Shown in pieces: positions 17,523 through 26,404 of a DNA stretch of 64,000 bases; the first letter of the stretch is position 1, and the number at the start of each line of letters is the position of its first letter. This DNA is from Clostridiales bacterium UBA4039 (GTDB lineage Bacteria; Bacillota; Clostridia; Lachnospirales; Vallitaleaceae), in the NCBI GenBank assembly GCA_002382805.1, contig DGAD01000033.1:78966-142965 (forward strand), read 5' to 3'. The position numbers and the translations under genes are program-made. The notes below the pieces were generated by a model, which saw only the letters and a program-made list of their open reading frames with translations, did not search any database and was not told the DNA's origin.

Positions 17523-18836
17523 ATGGCGCTAGGAACGAACTTGATTTTAATTGTAGTATTAACCTTGATTAATGCGTTTTTTGCATCGGCAGAGATGGCT
17601 ATTGTCTCAATCAACAAAAATAAAATAAAAATGCTAAGTGAACAAGGCAACAAAAATGCTCAGTTGGTGGAACAACTCATTCAAGAACCGACGAAATTTT
17701 TGTCAACAATTCAAGTAGGCATAACTTTGGCGGGACTGTTTTCAAGTGCATATGCTGCAACGGGAATATCCGATGATCTAGCGAAGGTTCTAGACCTTAT
17801 ACACATTCCATACAGTCAAAATATTGCTTTGATTTTAGTGACGGTTTTGCTTTCGTATTTTACCCTTGTGTTTGGTGAATTGTTTCCAAAGCGCTTAGCC
17901 TTGAAAAAGTCGGAAGCAATTGCCCTTTTTTCGGTAAAACCGATTATAGGTGTGCAAAAGTTGGTTACGCCTTTTATAAAGCTATTGTCCATATCAACAA
18001 ATATTTTGTTGAAGTTATTTGGAATTCGTGAGGACGATCTAGAAGAAAAAGTATCAAGAGAAGAGATTCGTTCACTTGTTGAAGTGGCTCAAGAACACGG
18101 AGCGATTAATCAAACAGAACGTACAATGATTAATAGTATTTTTGAACTTGATGACAAACCGGCAGAAGAGATTATGACACCAAGAACAGAAGCATATGTG
18201 CTAGATATTGAAAAGGGAATTAAAGAGTATTTGCCGCAGCTTCTACAGGTTAAGCATTCAAGAATACCTGTATACCAAGGGACACGTGATAATATTATCG
18301 GTATTTTATACATGAAAGACTTTATTGAAGAAGCATATAATGTAGGGTTTGAGCAAGTCGATATCACACAGCTTCTTATTCCGCCTTATTTTGTTCCGGA
18401 ACGCAAAAGGATTGATGATCTTTTTAAGGAAATGCAAGATCAGAAAAAGAAGATTTCGATTTTGGTGGATGAATATGGAGGCTTTTCCGGTATTGTCACT
18501 ATGGAAGACCTCATTGAAGAAATTGTTGGAGATATAGAAGATGAGTATGAAAGGATTGAAGAACCTGATATCCATAAAATAGCTGATAATACATACCTTA
18601 TTCGAGGCAATGTTTTAGTTGAAGAGGTTAATGAACGTTTATTGTTAAATTTTGATACGGATACAGAAGACTATGATACAATTGCAGGCATGCTTATTCA
18701 TGCGCTGGGACATATTCCAAGTGAAGAAATCACGCGCACAATTATTATTGACCATTGTGAGTTTCACATCGAAAAAATTACGAATAACCGAATTATGAAA
18801 GTAAAATTACGCGTTTTGACAGACAGTAAAAAATAG
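17523..18836 (+). CDS. CNNM/CorC-HlyC family membrane protein (Mg2+/metal efflux type)
   Basis: 437 residues: a DUF21 (CNNM) membrane domain of about 190 residues with SAEMAIVSINKNKI and the GVGITLAGL-like VGITLAGLFSSAYA, then paired CBS domains (IMTPRTEAYVLDIE; VPERKRIDDLF...DEYGGFSGIVTMEDL), then a CorC_HlyC transporter-associated domain to the end. The family is linked to Mg2+ export and nucleotide sensing; the old name hemolysin is misleading. ATG 17523 is 5 nt after GAGAGGG. Followed after 17 bp by the second diguanylate cyclase. Confidence 0.92.
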   Translation: MALGTNLILIVVLTLINAFFASAEMAIVSINKNKIKMLSEQGNKNAQLVEQLIQEPTKFLSTIQVGITLAGLFSSAYAATGISDDLAKVLDLIHIPYSQNIALILVTVLLSYFTLVFGELFPKRLALKKSEAIALFSVKPIIGVQKLVTPFIKLLSISTNILLKLFGIREDDLEEKVSREEIRSLVEVAQEHGAINQTERTMINSIFELDDKPAEEIMTPRTEAYVLDIEKGIKEYLPQLLQVKHSRIPVYQGTRDNIIGILYMKDFIEEAYNVGFEQVDITQLLIPPYFVPERKRIDDLFKEMQDQKKKISILVDEYGGFSGIVTMEDLIEEIVGDIEDEYERIEEPDIHKIADNTYLIRGNVLVEEVNERLLLNFDTDTEDYDTIAGMLIHALGHIPSEEITRTIIIDHCEFHIEKITNNRIMKVKLRVLTDSKK

Positions 18837-18853
18837 AGAGCAGGTGGGTGCGT

Positions 18854-19993
18854 ATGGATTATATCGTACAGTTTCAGATTAACATTTTTGGATTAATGAT
18901 ATTGTTTGTGCTATATTTATTCATTCGTTTGACAAAAGTGCAGACATATAGCAAAAAGTTAATCAAGTCAATTGTTATGGCAACAGCAATAGCCATTGTT
19001 GTTGAACCTTTGACGTGGATATTTGATGGAATGACATTTTGGGGTGCGTATTTTTTAGAATACGCTACGAATGTTGTTCTTTTTTTAATGGGACCGATTA
19101 TTGGAGGACTGTTGATTTCTTATGTGGATTTTAGAATTTTTCAATCGCCGCAGCGTATATTTAGACGCTTATATTATCAACATGTAAGCATTGCAACTTT
19201 TGGAGTACTCATCATTAATTTTTTCTACCCTATATATTTTCGGGTAGATCCGGTGACCAATGGCTATAGTAGTGGCGATTTTAAGTCTTTCCATTATTTG
19301 GCACTTGCGGGTATATATCTTTTTATGCTTTACATTATCATTAAAAATATTCGTAAACTTTTATTTTATGAAGCGTTAATCTATTTTTTGTGCTTCCTTA
19401 TTCCGATTTTAGGTATGTTTATTCAAACCTTTGATTCGAAGCTATATTTTTCATGGACATCCATTGTCTTGGGCTTATTAGTGATTTATATCTTTTTGGA
19501 GACAAATCCTTCGGATGAAGATTTTTTGACCAAGATATATAATCGACGAAGCTATGAGATGTATTTAAACCACCTATGTCAATCCAATAAAAATTTTGGA
19601 ATTGTTATTTTTGATTTGAATGCGTTTAAAGAAATCAATGATTTTCATGGTCACAACAAAGGTGATGAAACCCTAGTTGCTTTTGCCGATATTATTAAAC
19701 GGGTGTTTCTCAATATTGGATTTGCTGCTCGGTTAGGTGGAGATGAGTTTTCTGTGATTATTACCAAGGAGATGGCAGAGATAGAGTTTTTTATACATGA
19801 GATAGCAAAACAGCTTAGTCATCATGACGATCCGGTGATAAAAGGTTTGAGCTTTAGCTATGGATATGAGCGCTATCAAGAAGGGATGACCCTTGATGAG
19901 CTCTATATTGCGGCAGATAACAAGATGTATATAAATAAAAAGGATGTTAAAGATGAAAATAGCAGGACTGAAGGATTCCAAACATTTCATTAA
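18854..19993 (+). CDS. Membrane-bound diguanylate cyclase (GGDEF), no I-site
   Basis: 379 residues from ATG 18854, after CAGGTGG. Seven hydrophobic helices (about 1-215) form the sensor, followed by a complete GGDEF domain: DFLTKIYNRRSYE, IFDLNAFKEIND, and ARLGGDEFSVII. The position of the RxxD inhibitory site holds LNIG, so feedback inhibition by c-di-GMP is probably absent, unlike the enzyme at 411. Its 3' end overlaps the next gene by 41 bp, implying coupled expression with the papain-like protein. Confidence 0.9.
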   Translation: MDYIVQFQINIFGLMILFVLYLFIRLTKVQTYSKKLIKSIVMATAIAIVVEPLTWIFDGMTFWGAYFLEYATNVVLFLMGPIIGGLLISYVDFRIFQSPQRIFRRLYYQHVSIATFGVLIINFFYPIYFRVDPVTNGYSSGDFKSFHYLALAGIYLFMLYIIIKNIRKLLFYEALIYFLCFLIPILGMFIQTFDSKLYFSWTSIVLGLLVIYIFLETNPSDEDFLTKIYNRRSYEMYLNHLCQSNKNFGIVIFDLNAFKEINDFHGHNKGDETLVAFADIIKRVFLNIGFAARLGGDEFSVIITKEMAEIEFFIHEIAKQLSHHDDPVIKGLSFSYGYERYQEGMTLDELYIAADNKMYINKKDVKDENSRTEGFQTFH

Positions 19994-20591
19994 GATATGG
20001 GATAGCACGCACATATATTATGGAGCAGATCAGAAGTGGTTTGACATGAAGATTGCAAAAAAAACAGCGTGTGGAACAGTTGCAGCGGCAAATATTACGG
20101 CATATATGTCCCGAAGCAAAAGGGAAAACTACGCCAATCTATATGCATATGAGGATTTTTCGATAGATAATTTTAAAAAGCATATGCAAGATATATATGC
20201 CGTATTAGCACCTTGGCGTATACCGGGAACACAGATTGGGTTGGGAATCTGGCCGATAGATAAGATGAAAAAAGGTGTCGAGGAATTTGCTAATGCAAGA
20301 GGCGTACAGCTACAAGCTGTGAAGCATCCGCTAGCCTTTACAAAGGATAATGTTATTGACTATATTATCATGGGGCTTAATGGGGATGCTCCAATTGCCA
20401 TGCTGATTGACTTTAATCGCCAGCTAGAACCCTATGAAGCGCATTGGGTTGTGATTACAGAGCTGATAAAAGATGCTGCCACCTTAAAATACTATGTCAA
20501 TGTATCAACGTGGGGCAAGAGTGCTTTGATTGACATAGATGCATATATTGAGGGGGCAACCACATATCAGGGGCTATTATTTTTCAACTGA
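19953..20591 (+). CDS. Putative papain-like cysteine peptidase-fold protein
   Basis: I do not recognise a named family. The 212 residues show a papain/C39-like triad: C40 in TACGTVAAANI, H164 in YEAHWVVITEL and N183 in YVNVSTWG, with the Cys-His-Asn order and a WG three residues after Asn as in NSWG of papains. No signal peptide, so it would act in the cytoplasm unless exported otherwise. ATG 19953 is preferred to ATG 19944 because AAAAGG precedes it at useful distance. The gene begins within the end of a diguanylate cyclase gene and its end overlaps the convergent symporter gene by 15 bp. Function is inferred only from residues. Confidence 0.65.
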   Translation: MKIAGLKDSKHFIKIWDSTHIYYGADQKWFDMKIAKKTACGTVAAANITAYMSRSKRENYANLYAYEDFSIDNFKKHMQDIYAVLAPWRIPGTQIGLGIWPIDKMKKGVEEFANARGVQLQAVKHPLAFTKDNVIDYIIMGLNGDAPIAMLIDFNRQLEPYEAHWVVITELIKDAATLKYYVNVSTWGKSALIDIDAYIEGATTYQGLLFFN

Positions 20592-21929
20592 TTGTTTAGG
20601 TAGATGACGATATTTTTCATAGTCTTTCAGTGCATCCACAACTTTTGGTGAGAGAATTAATAATGCAATAAGATTTGGAAAAATCATGAATCCGTTAAAC
20701 AAATCGGCAAGTTCCCAAACCATATCAACATTTAATTTTGAACCGATGATAATGCAGCCAAGAACAAGAAATTTATAGAGGGGGATTGCCTTAGCACCAA
20801 ATAGGTATCGGATATTGCTCTCGCCAAAATAGTACCATCCTACAATGGTGGTTAGTGCGAAAAAGAAAATAGCAATGGCAATAAAAAGGGTTCCCAAGTG
20901 ACCAAAAGAAGTCTCAAAACCTATCTGGGTAAGTTCGACACCCGACGCACCACTATCCATGGCACCCGACGTTAGAATCACCAAGGCGGTTAACGTACAT
21001 ATTATCATAGTATCAAACGTGACGCCAAATAAAGCGACTAAGCCCTGTTCACCAGGGTGAGAGACCTTTGCCACCGCATGGGCATGGGGTGTGGAACCCA
21101 TGCCGGCTTCATTGGAAAAAAGTCCTCTGGCTACGCCATATCGAATGACGTTCATGATAGTCACTCCGAGCAAACCGCCACCAAGTGCTTGTGGTGAAAA
21201 AGCGCCAATAAAGATGGAACGAAGGGCGGAAAAGAAGTTGTCAAAGTTAAAGATAATAACGCCAAAACTTCCGATAACATATAGTAGTGCCATGAGAGGA
21301 ACAACTCTTTCTGTAAAAGAAGCAATGCTGGATATGCCTCCAATCAAAATGGCGCCAACGATAATAGCAACAAATATTCCGATGTAGATTGAAGGAATTT
21401 GGGTTACATTATTGGCCGCCTCAACAATGGAGTTTGACTGAACTATATTCCCCATAAACCCAAGAGCTACAATGATTGCAAGGGCAAAAAAGACCGCTAG
21501 GAACTTGCTTTTGATACCGTGACGGATATAATATGCAGGACCTCCTGTGATTTGACCGTCAACCTCCGTCTTATATAACTGTCCAAGAACAGCCTCTGCG
21601 AAGTTGGTAGCCATCCCAAAGAATGCGCTGACCCACATCCAAAAAATGGCGCCTGGACCTCCGGCGGCAAGTGCTGTTGCTACGCCAGCTAGATTACCTG
21701 TCCCAACTTGAGCTGCAATGGCGGTGGACAAAGCTTGAAAAGAGCTCATGCCTTTGGCATCAGCCTTTTGACTTGGGCGCATTATATTCTTAAAGACCCT
21801 CTTGTAGGCTTGACCGGTTAAGCGCTGAACAAAGTTCAGACGAATCGTATAAAAAATTCCGGTTCCTATTAAAAGGGGGATGAGGATAGGCCCCCAAAGT
21901 AAGGTGTTGATTTTTTCGATGATTTCCAT
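20577..21929 (-). CDS. Sodium:alanine/glycine symporter (AGCS family)
   Basis: Imports alanine or glycine with Na+ (or H+). 450 residues with about ten membrane helices; the AGCS signature is seen in ALSTAIAAQVGTGNLAGVAT, GGPGAIFWMWVSAFFGM and NEAGMGSTPHAHA. Length is normal. It starts 11 bp behind the HAAS-domain gene, so PadR, HAAS protein and symporter appear to form one operon on the minus strand. Confidence 0.95.
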   Translation of the reverse strand: MEIIEKINTLLWGPILIPLLIGTGIFYTIRLNFVQRLTGQAYKRVFKNIMRPSQKADAKGMSSFQALSTAIAAQVGTGNLAGVATALAAGGPGAIFWMWVSAFFGMATNFAEAVLGQLYKTEVDGQITGGPAYYIRHGIKSKFLAVFFALAIIVALGFMGNIVQSNSIVEAANNVTQIPSIYIGIFVAIIVGAILIGGISSIASFTERVVPLMALLYVIGSFGVIIFNFDNFFSALRSIFIGAFSPQALGGGLLGVTIMNVIRYGVARGLFSNEAGMGSTPHAHAVAKVSHPGEQGLVALFGVTFDTMIICTLTALVILTSGAMDSGASGVELTQIGFETSFGHLGTLFIAIAIFFFALTTIVGWYYFGESNIRYLFGAKAIPLYKFLVLGCIIIGSKLNVDMVWELADLFNGFMIFPNLIALLILSPKVVDALKDYEKYRHLPKQSVEK

Positions 21930-21940
21930 GAATGTCTCCT

Positions 21941-22897
21941 TTATGTATGTTTTATAATCGCGCGAACATGTTTAAATATATCAATGGATGCCAAGACGAT
22001 GATAACCAAAATAGCAATGCGAAAGCCGGTATTCAGGGATTGTCCAAATTCTATATGCTCACGTTCAAAGACTGTGCTTAAGAGTGGAAAGTTTATCCAA
22101 TCAGGTAAGATCATAAGGTGATAAAAAAGAATAATGCCTGCAACATCTAAAAAGATAGAAGCAATTCGGGTTGCTCGCTGCCAGCTTCTTTTTATAAGTA
22201 GGTACACATTTAACAAAAGATTAACGCCTAGAATAAGATTGATCCAAATTAAAAAAGGTCGAAGTACACTGATATTGATAAAAGGCGTGATTTTTTCATC
22301 AATCAGGAGCATAAATTCCGGTGGTGAAGGATGATTAAAAAAGACAAGGGCGATGCAAATAAAAACAGACTCAAAGACAAGTTCTGAGATGCAAAGTGCC
22401 TGGTGGCTTTCAGGTGCTTTTTCTAAAAGATTAAGGGACCATTCTTCATCAGCATTTATAGGTTCTTCTGGAGCATGATGGCTAATGATGACAAAAATAA
22501 GTGTTATAATTCCAAGGGTCGATAAACTTCCTTGCCAAATGTCAATGAGAATGGTATAAATCGTCGGAAAGATATCGGTGGTATCAGATAGCGTGATAAG
22601 ATGTGAGACGGTTATACCAATAGCTGTTCCGATAAGTGCAATCTTTAGTATTAACCAATAGACATCAATATATGTTGGACCGATAAGACATCTAGGTGTG
22701 CTCATATATGCCGAGGCAACTTTTTTAGGAGGACCCATTGAACGCATGGCGTCTTCATATTCAGCGTCTGTATACTCTTTTTTTCCATAATTTTCTTCAA
22801 GATAATCATATAGATTTGCTTCTATTTCAGATAAGATCTCCTCTCTTTGTTTTGGCGGCAGATATTTTCCGATGGTATATAAATAACTGGATATCAT
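21941..22897 (-). CDS. HAAS-domain integral membrane protein
   Basis: 318 residues. The first ~65 residues are a HAAS domain (LPPKQREEILSEIEANLYDY, then YEDAMRSMGPPKKVASAYM), a helical module almost always encoded beside PadR regulators. About six hydrophobic helices follow. Its ATG overlaps the PadR stop codon (ATGA). The partner is believed to be part of a membrane-stress or signalling circuit; the molecular role is unknown. Confidence 0.85.
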   Translation of the reverse strand: MISSYLYTIGKYLPPKQREEILSEIEANLYDYLEENYGKKEYTDAEYEDAMRSMGPPKKVASAYMSTPRCLIGPTYIDVYWLILKIALIGTAIGITVSHLITLSDTTDIFPTIYTILIDIWQGSLSTLGIITLIFVIISHHAPEEPINADEEWSLNLLEKAPESHQALCISELVFESVFICIALVFFNHPSPPEFMLLIDEKITPFINISVLRPFLIWINLILGVNLLLNVYLLIKRSWQRATRIASIFLDVAGIILFYHLMILPDWINFPLLSTVFEREHIEFGQSLNTGFRIAILVIIVLASIDIFKHVRAIIKHT

Positions 22898-23235
22898 TGT
22901 ACTCCTCCTACAAGTTTTGACATGGTGGCATTAATTGTATGCCAATCGTGTGTTAACTGTTCGCGAATTTCTCTTCCGATAGCACTGATTTGATAATATC
23001 GGCGGGGACGATTATCTTCGCCCTGCCACAATGATTCTAAGAGCCCTTGCTTTTCGAGGCGACGAAGTAATGGATAAAGGGTGTTTTGCTCAATTGACAA
23101 TCCTTGGTCATTTAAAGCTTGAATAAGGCTGTAGCCATATTGAGGCTTATCCATTTGAGTAAGAACAGCGAGGACAAGGGTGCCGCGCTTCATTTCTTGC
23201 TGTATATTTGTAAGTGTTTTATTTGACGCATCCAT
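22894..23235 (-). CDS. PadR-family transcriptional regulator
   Basis: 113 residues with the PadR winged helix: ILAVLTQMDKPQYGYSLIQALNDQG-like segment (GTLVLAVL..YGYSLIQAL), EQNTLYPLLRRLEKQGLL and the RRYYQISAIGREI wing. Start is preceded by AAAGGAGTT. First gene of the PadR-HAAS-symporter operon, which it probably autoregulates. Confidence 0.95.
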   Translation of the reverse strand: MDASNKTLTNIQQEMKRGTLVLAVLTQMDKPQYGYSLIQALNDQGLSIEQNTLYPLLRRLEKQGLLESLWQGEDNRPRRYYQISAIGREIREQLTHDWHTINATMSKLVGGVQ

Positions 23236-23255
23236 AAGATCAACTCCTTTATTGC

Positions 23256-23285
23256 ATTATAATGTATGACGCACAGTATTGTCAA
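23256..23285 (-). promoter_or_regulatory. Consensus promoter of the padR operon
   Basis: On the minus strand: TTGACA (23285-23280), 18-bp spacer, TATAAT (23261-23256). Both boxes match consensus perfectly, implying strong expression when not repressed. Confidence 0.8.
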
Positions 23286-23639
23286 TTAAAAACATTTTAT
23301 TTGTATAATATTGTTGCTTTGTTTTATAAAACAAATATGTTATTATAAATTTATAAAAGCCCCTTGATATTGACGTGGAGCAAAAGGGGCTAACCAAATT
23401 TTCACATGATGCAATTATAGAGTATATGCGTTAAAAGAGAAGTGCAGCATTTGCTGCCAATGAAAGTATATGAAAGTAAATTTTTCCGTGGATGAAGCCG
23501 TTAAAAAAAGGTACCGATAGCTCTAGAAGCTTTAGGATATGCGGCAAACAAGCAAGAGAGGCGCTTTTGAACTGATGGAAGGGCTAGAAAATGGATTACC
23601 TCAAAATATGGAGTATGTATTTTCTTGGAAACCTATGAT
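23286..23639. other. Intergenic region between padR and the YeiH gene
   Basis: Holds an AT-rich stretch, a GC-rich stem-loop (23358-23391) and a plus-strand segment that looks like a decayed gene (23460-23643). No intact gene is visible. Confidence 0.6.
23358..23391 (-). terminator. Stem-loop, probable terminator of the YeiH gene
   Basis: AGCCCCTT (23358-23365) pairs with AAGGGGCT (23384-23391). On the minus strand it is followed by TTTATAAATTT, so it would stop transcripts arriving from the YeiH gene some 250 bp upstream. Confidence 0.6.
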
Positions 23640-23643
23640 TTAG
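23460..23643 (+). pseudogene. Decayed gene remnant
   Basis: Gene-like peptide pieces lie in different frames of the plus strand: MKVNFSVDEAVKK, then VPIALEALGYAANKQE, then FELMEGLENGLPQNMEYVF ending at TAG 23641-23643. Joining them needs at least two frameshifts. The stop overlaps that of the convergent YeiH gene. Family not recognised; the reading as a pseudogene rests on the protein-like composition only. Confidence 0.4.
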
Positions 23644-24653
23644 ATAATTCCCATAAAATATTCGACGCTAATGGCAACAATAACCACAAGAGCAGAGATA
23701 ATAAATCCGTGAAGCATTGGACGTGCTCCGGATTTTTTTATTTCTTGGATATTGGTATTTAATCCAATGGCGGCAAGAGAAGCGACCATGAGGAATTTAC
23801 TTAATTCTTTTAAGCTGGTGGAAAAAGCAGGTGAAAAAAGTCCGAAACTGTTGAGTATGGCCATACCGACGAACGCGAGAATAAACCATGGAAATAAATG
23901 AGTGATGCGAACAGTGTTTTGCTGATTTTGGCGCGTGTCTTTGGCACGGATACGTAAGTGAATCAGTGAAAATACAAGCACTGTAGGAATAATGGATAAG
24001 GTTCGAGTCAATTTGACCATGACGGCAAAATTGCCTGCAGCCTCGCTAAAAGCATATCCGGCGGCAACGACACTCGAAGTATCATTAACAGCAGTTCCTG
24101 CCCATAGCCCATATGCCATGTCATTTAAGTGCAACGCCTGACCCATAATCGGGAAAAGGATAATCATAACCATATCAAACAAAAAAGTTGCAGACATAGC
24201 ATAAGCAATGTCTTTGTCTTTTGCATCAATGACAGGGGCTAAAGCCGCAATGGCAGAACCGCCGCAGATACCTGTACCTGCAGAGATCATATTTGATAGC
24301 TTCCAATCTAATCCAAGAGCTTTGCCAATAAAATGCCCAAGACCAAAGCAGGTTAATAAAGTAAAGAACATCACCGTAAGGGATAGTTTTCCAACACTTA
24401 AAATAGTGTGAACGTTCAACGATGCACCAAGAAGAATAATGGAGAATTTGAGGATTTTTTTTGAGGTAAACTTAAGACCGATACGCATATGCTGATTCGG
24501 ACGATAAAACTGATGAAGACCCATTCCGATAAAGAGGGCAAGAACAGAACTACCGATAAGATGTATAGGTAACATAGCCTCAATCCATTGGGCAATCAAA
24601 GCGATACTAAGGGCAAGTATAAATCCGGGACATATTTGATAGATTTTTTTCAT
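23640..24653 (-). CDS. YeiH/UPF0324 family putative sulfate/sulfonate exporter
   Basis: A 337-residue membrane protein with about ten helices. Family hallmarks are SAGTGICGGSAIAALAPVI, DMVMIILFP and LWAGTAVNDTSSVVAAGYAF. The UPF0324 family is annotated as putative sulfate exporter on limited evidence. It is preceded by TAGGAGG and is divergent from a LysR-family gene, the same arrangement as YeiH-YeiE in enterobacteria, so the LysR protein probably controls it. Confidence 0.92.
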   Translation of the reverse strand: MKKIYQICPGFILALSIALIAQWIEAMLPIHLIGSSVLALFIGMGLHQFYRPNQHMRIGLKFTSKKILKFSIILLGASLNVHTILSVGKLSLTVMFFTLLTCFGLGHFIGKALGLDWKLSNMISAGTGICGGSAIAALAPVIDAKDKDIAYAMSATFLFDMVMIILFPIMGQALHLNDMAYGLWAGTAVNDTSSVVAAGYAFSEAAGNFAVMVKLTRTLSIIPTVLVFSLIHLRIRAKDTRQNQQNTVRITHLFPWFILAFVGMAILNSFGLFSPAFSTSLKELSKFLMVASLAAIGLNTNIQEIKKSGARPMLHGFIISALVVIVAISVEYFMGII

Positions 24654-24713
24654 GATGAACCTCCTAATGTGTTATGCAATGATTGTAGAGGATAATAACA
24701 ATAAAATCCAATG

Positions 24714-24732
24714 ATGATTTATTATTAATCAT
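24714..24732. promoter_or_regulatory. Inverted repeat in the YeiH-LysR divergent region
   Basis: ATGATT (24714-24719) and AATCAT (24727-24732) are perfect inverted arms around 7 AT bases. The T-n-A dyad form and place just upstream of the LysR gene's -10 box fit a LysR-type binding site. Confidence 0.5.
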
Positions 24733-24739
24733 AAAAATA

Positions 24740-24748
24740 TGTTATGAT
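24740..24748 (+). promoter_or_regulatory. Extended -10 promoter of the LysR gene
   Basis: TGT plus TATGAT (24743-24748). The -35 is weak (TTATTA near 24719), as expected for a promoter under LysR control. Confidence 0.45.
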
Positions 24749-24789
24749 AGATATAGGTATGAATATTTTTAAGTAGGAGGTAGATACAT

Positions 24790-25686
24790 ATGCTAGATGT
24801 AAAACTACAGTCTTTTTTAAAAGTTGTTGAATTAAAGAATTACACCCAGGCAGCAAAAGCATTAAACTTAACCCAACCTGCAATTACGCAGCATATCAAA
24901 AAATTGGAGGAACATTATCAATGTAAGCTCATCCAAATTATCGGAAAATCTGTTCATCTGACAGCTCAAGGCGAAGCGCTTTACCATTATGCAAATTTGC
25001 AGATGGCGAATGAAGACTTGTTGATGAACCAACTTCAAAAGGTGGCGATGCCAATTAAGATTGGCGCAACGCTGTCGATTGCACAATATTATTTGGCGGA
25101 TGAATTAAGTGCCTACATGAGGCGTAGCGATGATGCACTGTCGTTGACCGTTAAAAACACACAGTCTATTATTGAAATGCTACTGAATAATACCCTGTAT
25201 TGTGCCTTTGTTGAAGGGATTTTTGATAAGTCATTGTTTGCCTACAAGCAATTTTGTACGACGCGATTTCTTCCGGTGGCAAGACAAAATCATCCCCTTG
25301 CAGGTAGAACTATTCAGCGCGTCGATACATACGCATATCCTTTGATTTTAAGGGAGCAAGGTTCAGGAACCCGTGAGATCTATGAAAACTATCTCTATCA
25401 AAACAATGATACGATTCATTTGGCAAAAAAAGTTTATGAAATTAGCAGTTTTGGTGTTATTAAAAAAATCCTGAAGGACACGGATGCCATTTCATTTATG
25501 TATGAAAAAGTTGCCTGGCAAGAGGTGCTTGACAGACAACTGTGCTATCTTGATATTCAGGATTGTCATATCCATCGTCCATTGTATTTTATCTATCCAA
25601 AAAATAGTTTGATGAAAAATACGATTGAGACATTTTATCGACGTTTAACAGGACAAAGTCTTACTCCCACTGAAAAAAACGAATAG
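24790..25686 (+). CDS. LysR-family transcriptional regulator
   Basis: 298 residues. The N-terminal winged helix reads FLKVVELKNYTQAAKALNLTQPAITQHIKKLEEHY; it is quoted here as the pieces NYTQAAKALNLTQPAI and QHIKKLEEHY. The remainder is a two-lobed periplasmic-binding-like inducer domain (KIGATLSIAQYY, LREQGSGTREIYENYL, GVIKKILK). GSGTR is typical of CysL/CysB-like members, which agrees with a sulfur-linked target, the divergent YeiH gene. Its end overlaps the convergent ABC-2 permease gene by 26 bp. Confidence 0.93.
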   Translation: MLDVKLQSFLKVVELKNYTQAAKALNLTQPAITQHIKKLEEHYQCKLIQIIGKSVHLTAQGEALYHYANLQMANEDLLMNQLQKVAMPIKIGATLSIAQYYLADELSAYMRRSDDALSLTVKNTQSIIEMLLNNTLYCAFVEGIFDKSLFAYKQFCTTRFLPVARQNHPLAGRTIQRVDTYAYPLILREQGSGTREIYENYLYQNNDTIHLAKKVYEISSFGVIKKILKDTDAISFMYEKVAWQEVLDRQLCYLDIQDCHIHRPLYFIYPKNSLMKNTIETFYRRLTGQSLTPTEKNE

Positions 25687-26404
25687 AAACGAAAAGGCAA
25701 ATAATGGCAAGCCCGCTTATAAGGAGTAACGGTAAGAGAATGTTATCCAAAGAATATCCTAATGTAGCCGCCTTTAGAATTTTAATACCTTGGGTTAGGG
25801 GAAGGATATTGACAAATTTTTGCATGGATGCGGGCATAATCTCATACGGAAGTGTGGCACCTGAAAAAATCAACATAGGAAAGTACAAAAGGCTGGCAAT
25901 GATGCTGGCTATTTTTGAGTTCTTAGCAATACCACCCACCATCATTCCAATACTAAACATGGAGATTAATACACTTAACCATCCAAACATAAATAGCATC
26001 AAACTTCCTTGCATTGTGAATGAAAAAAATACTTTGGCGATAATGAATAATAAAACCAATGAAAGCAGAGCATAGAGGGTATAGATGGTAAGCTGAACAA
26101 GCAAAAGCTTAATCGGTTTAACCGGTGTTACATAGAAGCGCTTTAAGATTTCTTTTTCTCGGTAATCAGAGATTACAAGGGGTAAGCCCATCACACCGCC
26201 GGCAATAATGGAGATAGAGGTGATGGCTCCAAAGGATTGCTCGATAAAGGAGTATTCAGCTCCGGGATAAGCGGGGCGCTGGCCATAGATGAGTCCTAGA
26301 ACGATAAGGACAATCATAGGCATGCACAGTGCAAAAATAACCATATCTAATCCACGCAGTGATAGTTTGAGTTCGATTTTTAATAACGTTAAAAATGATT
26401 TCAT
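25661..26404 (-). CDS. ABC-2 type transporter permease
   Basis: A 247-residue membrane subunit with six hydrophobic helices and a loop LVISDYREKEILKRFYVTP typical of ABC-2 exporters (drug, lantibiotic or Na+ efflux). Starts by a 4-bp overlap with the ATPase gene and follows AAGGAGGTC. Substrate unknown. Confidence 0.92.
   Translation of the reverse strand: MKSFLTLLKIELKLSLRGLDMVIFALCMPMIVLIVLGLIYGQRPAYPGAEYSFIEQSFGAITSISIIAGGVMGLPLVISDYREKEILKRFYVTPVKPIKLLLVQLTIYTLYALLSLVLLFIIAKVFFSFTMQGSLMLFMFGWLSVLISMFSIGMMVGGIAKNSKIASIIASLLYFPMLIFSGATLPYEIMPASMQKFVNILPLTQGIKILKAATLGYSLDNILLPLLLISGLAIICLFVSIRFFQWE

Noticed and set aside
25704..26075. 123-codon plus-strand frame opposite the ABC-2 permease
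   Set aside because: Reverse of a membrane protein gene; no ribosome site, and the permease frame has clear family motifs.
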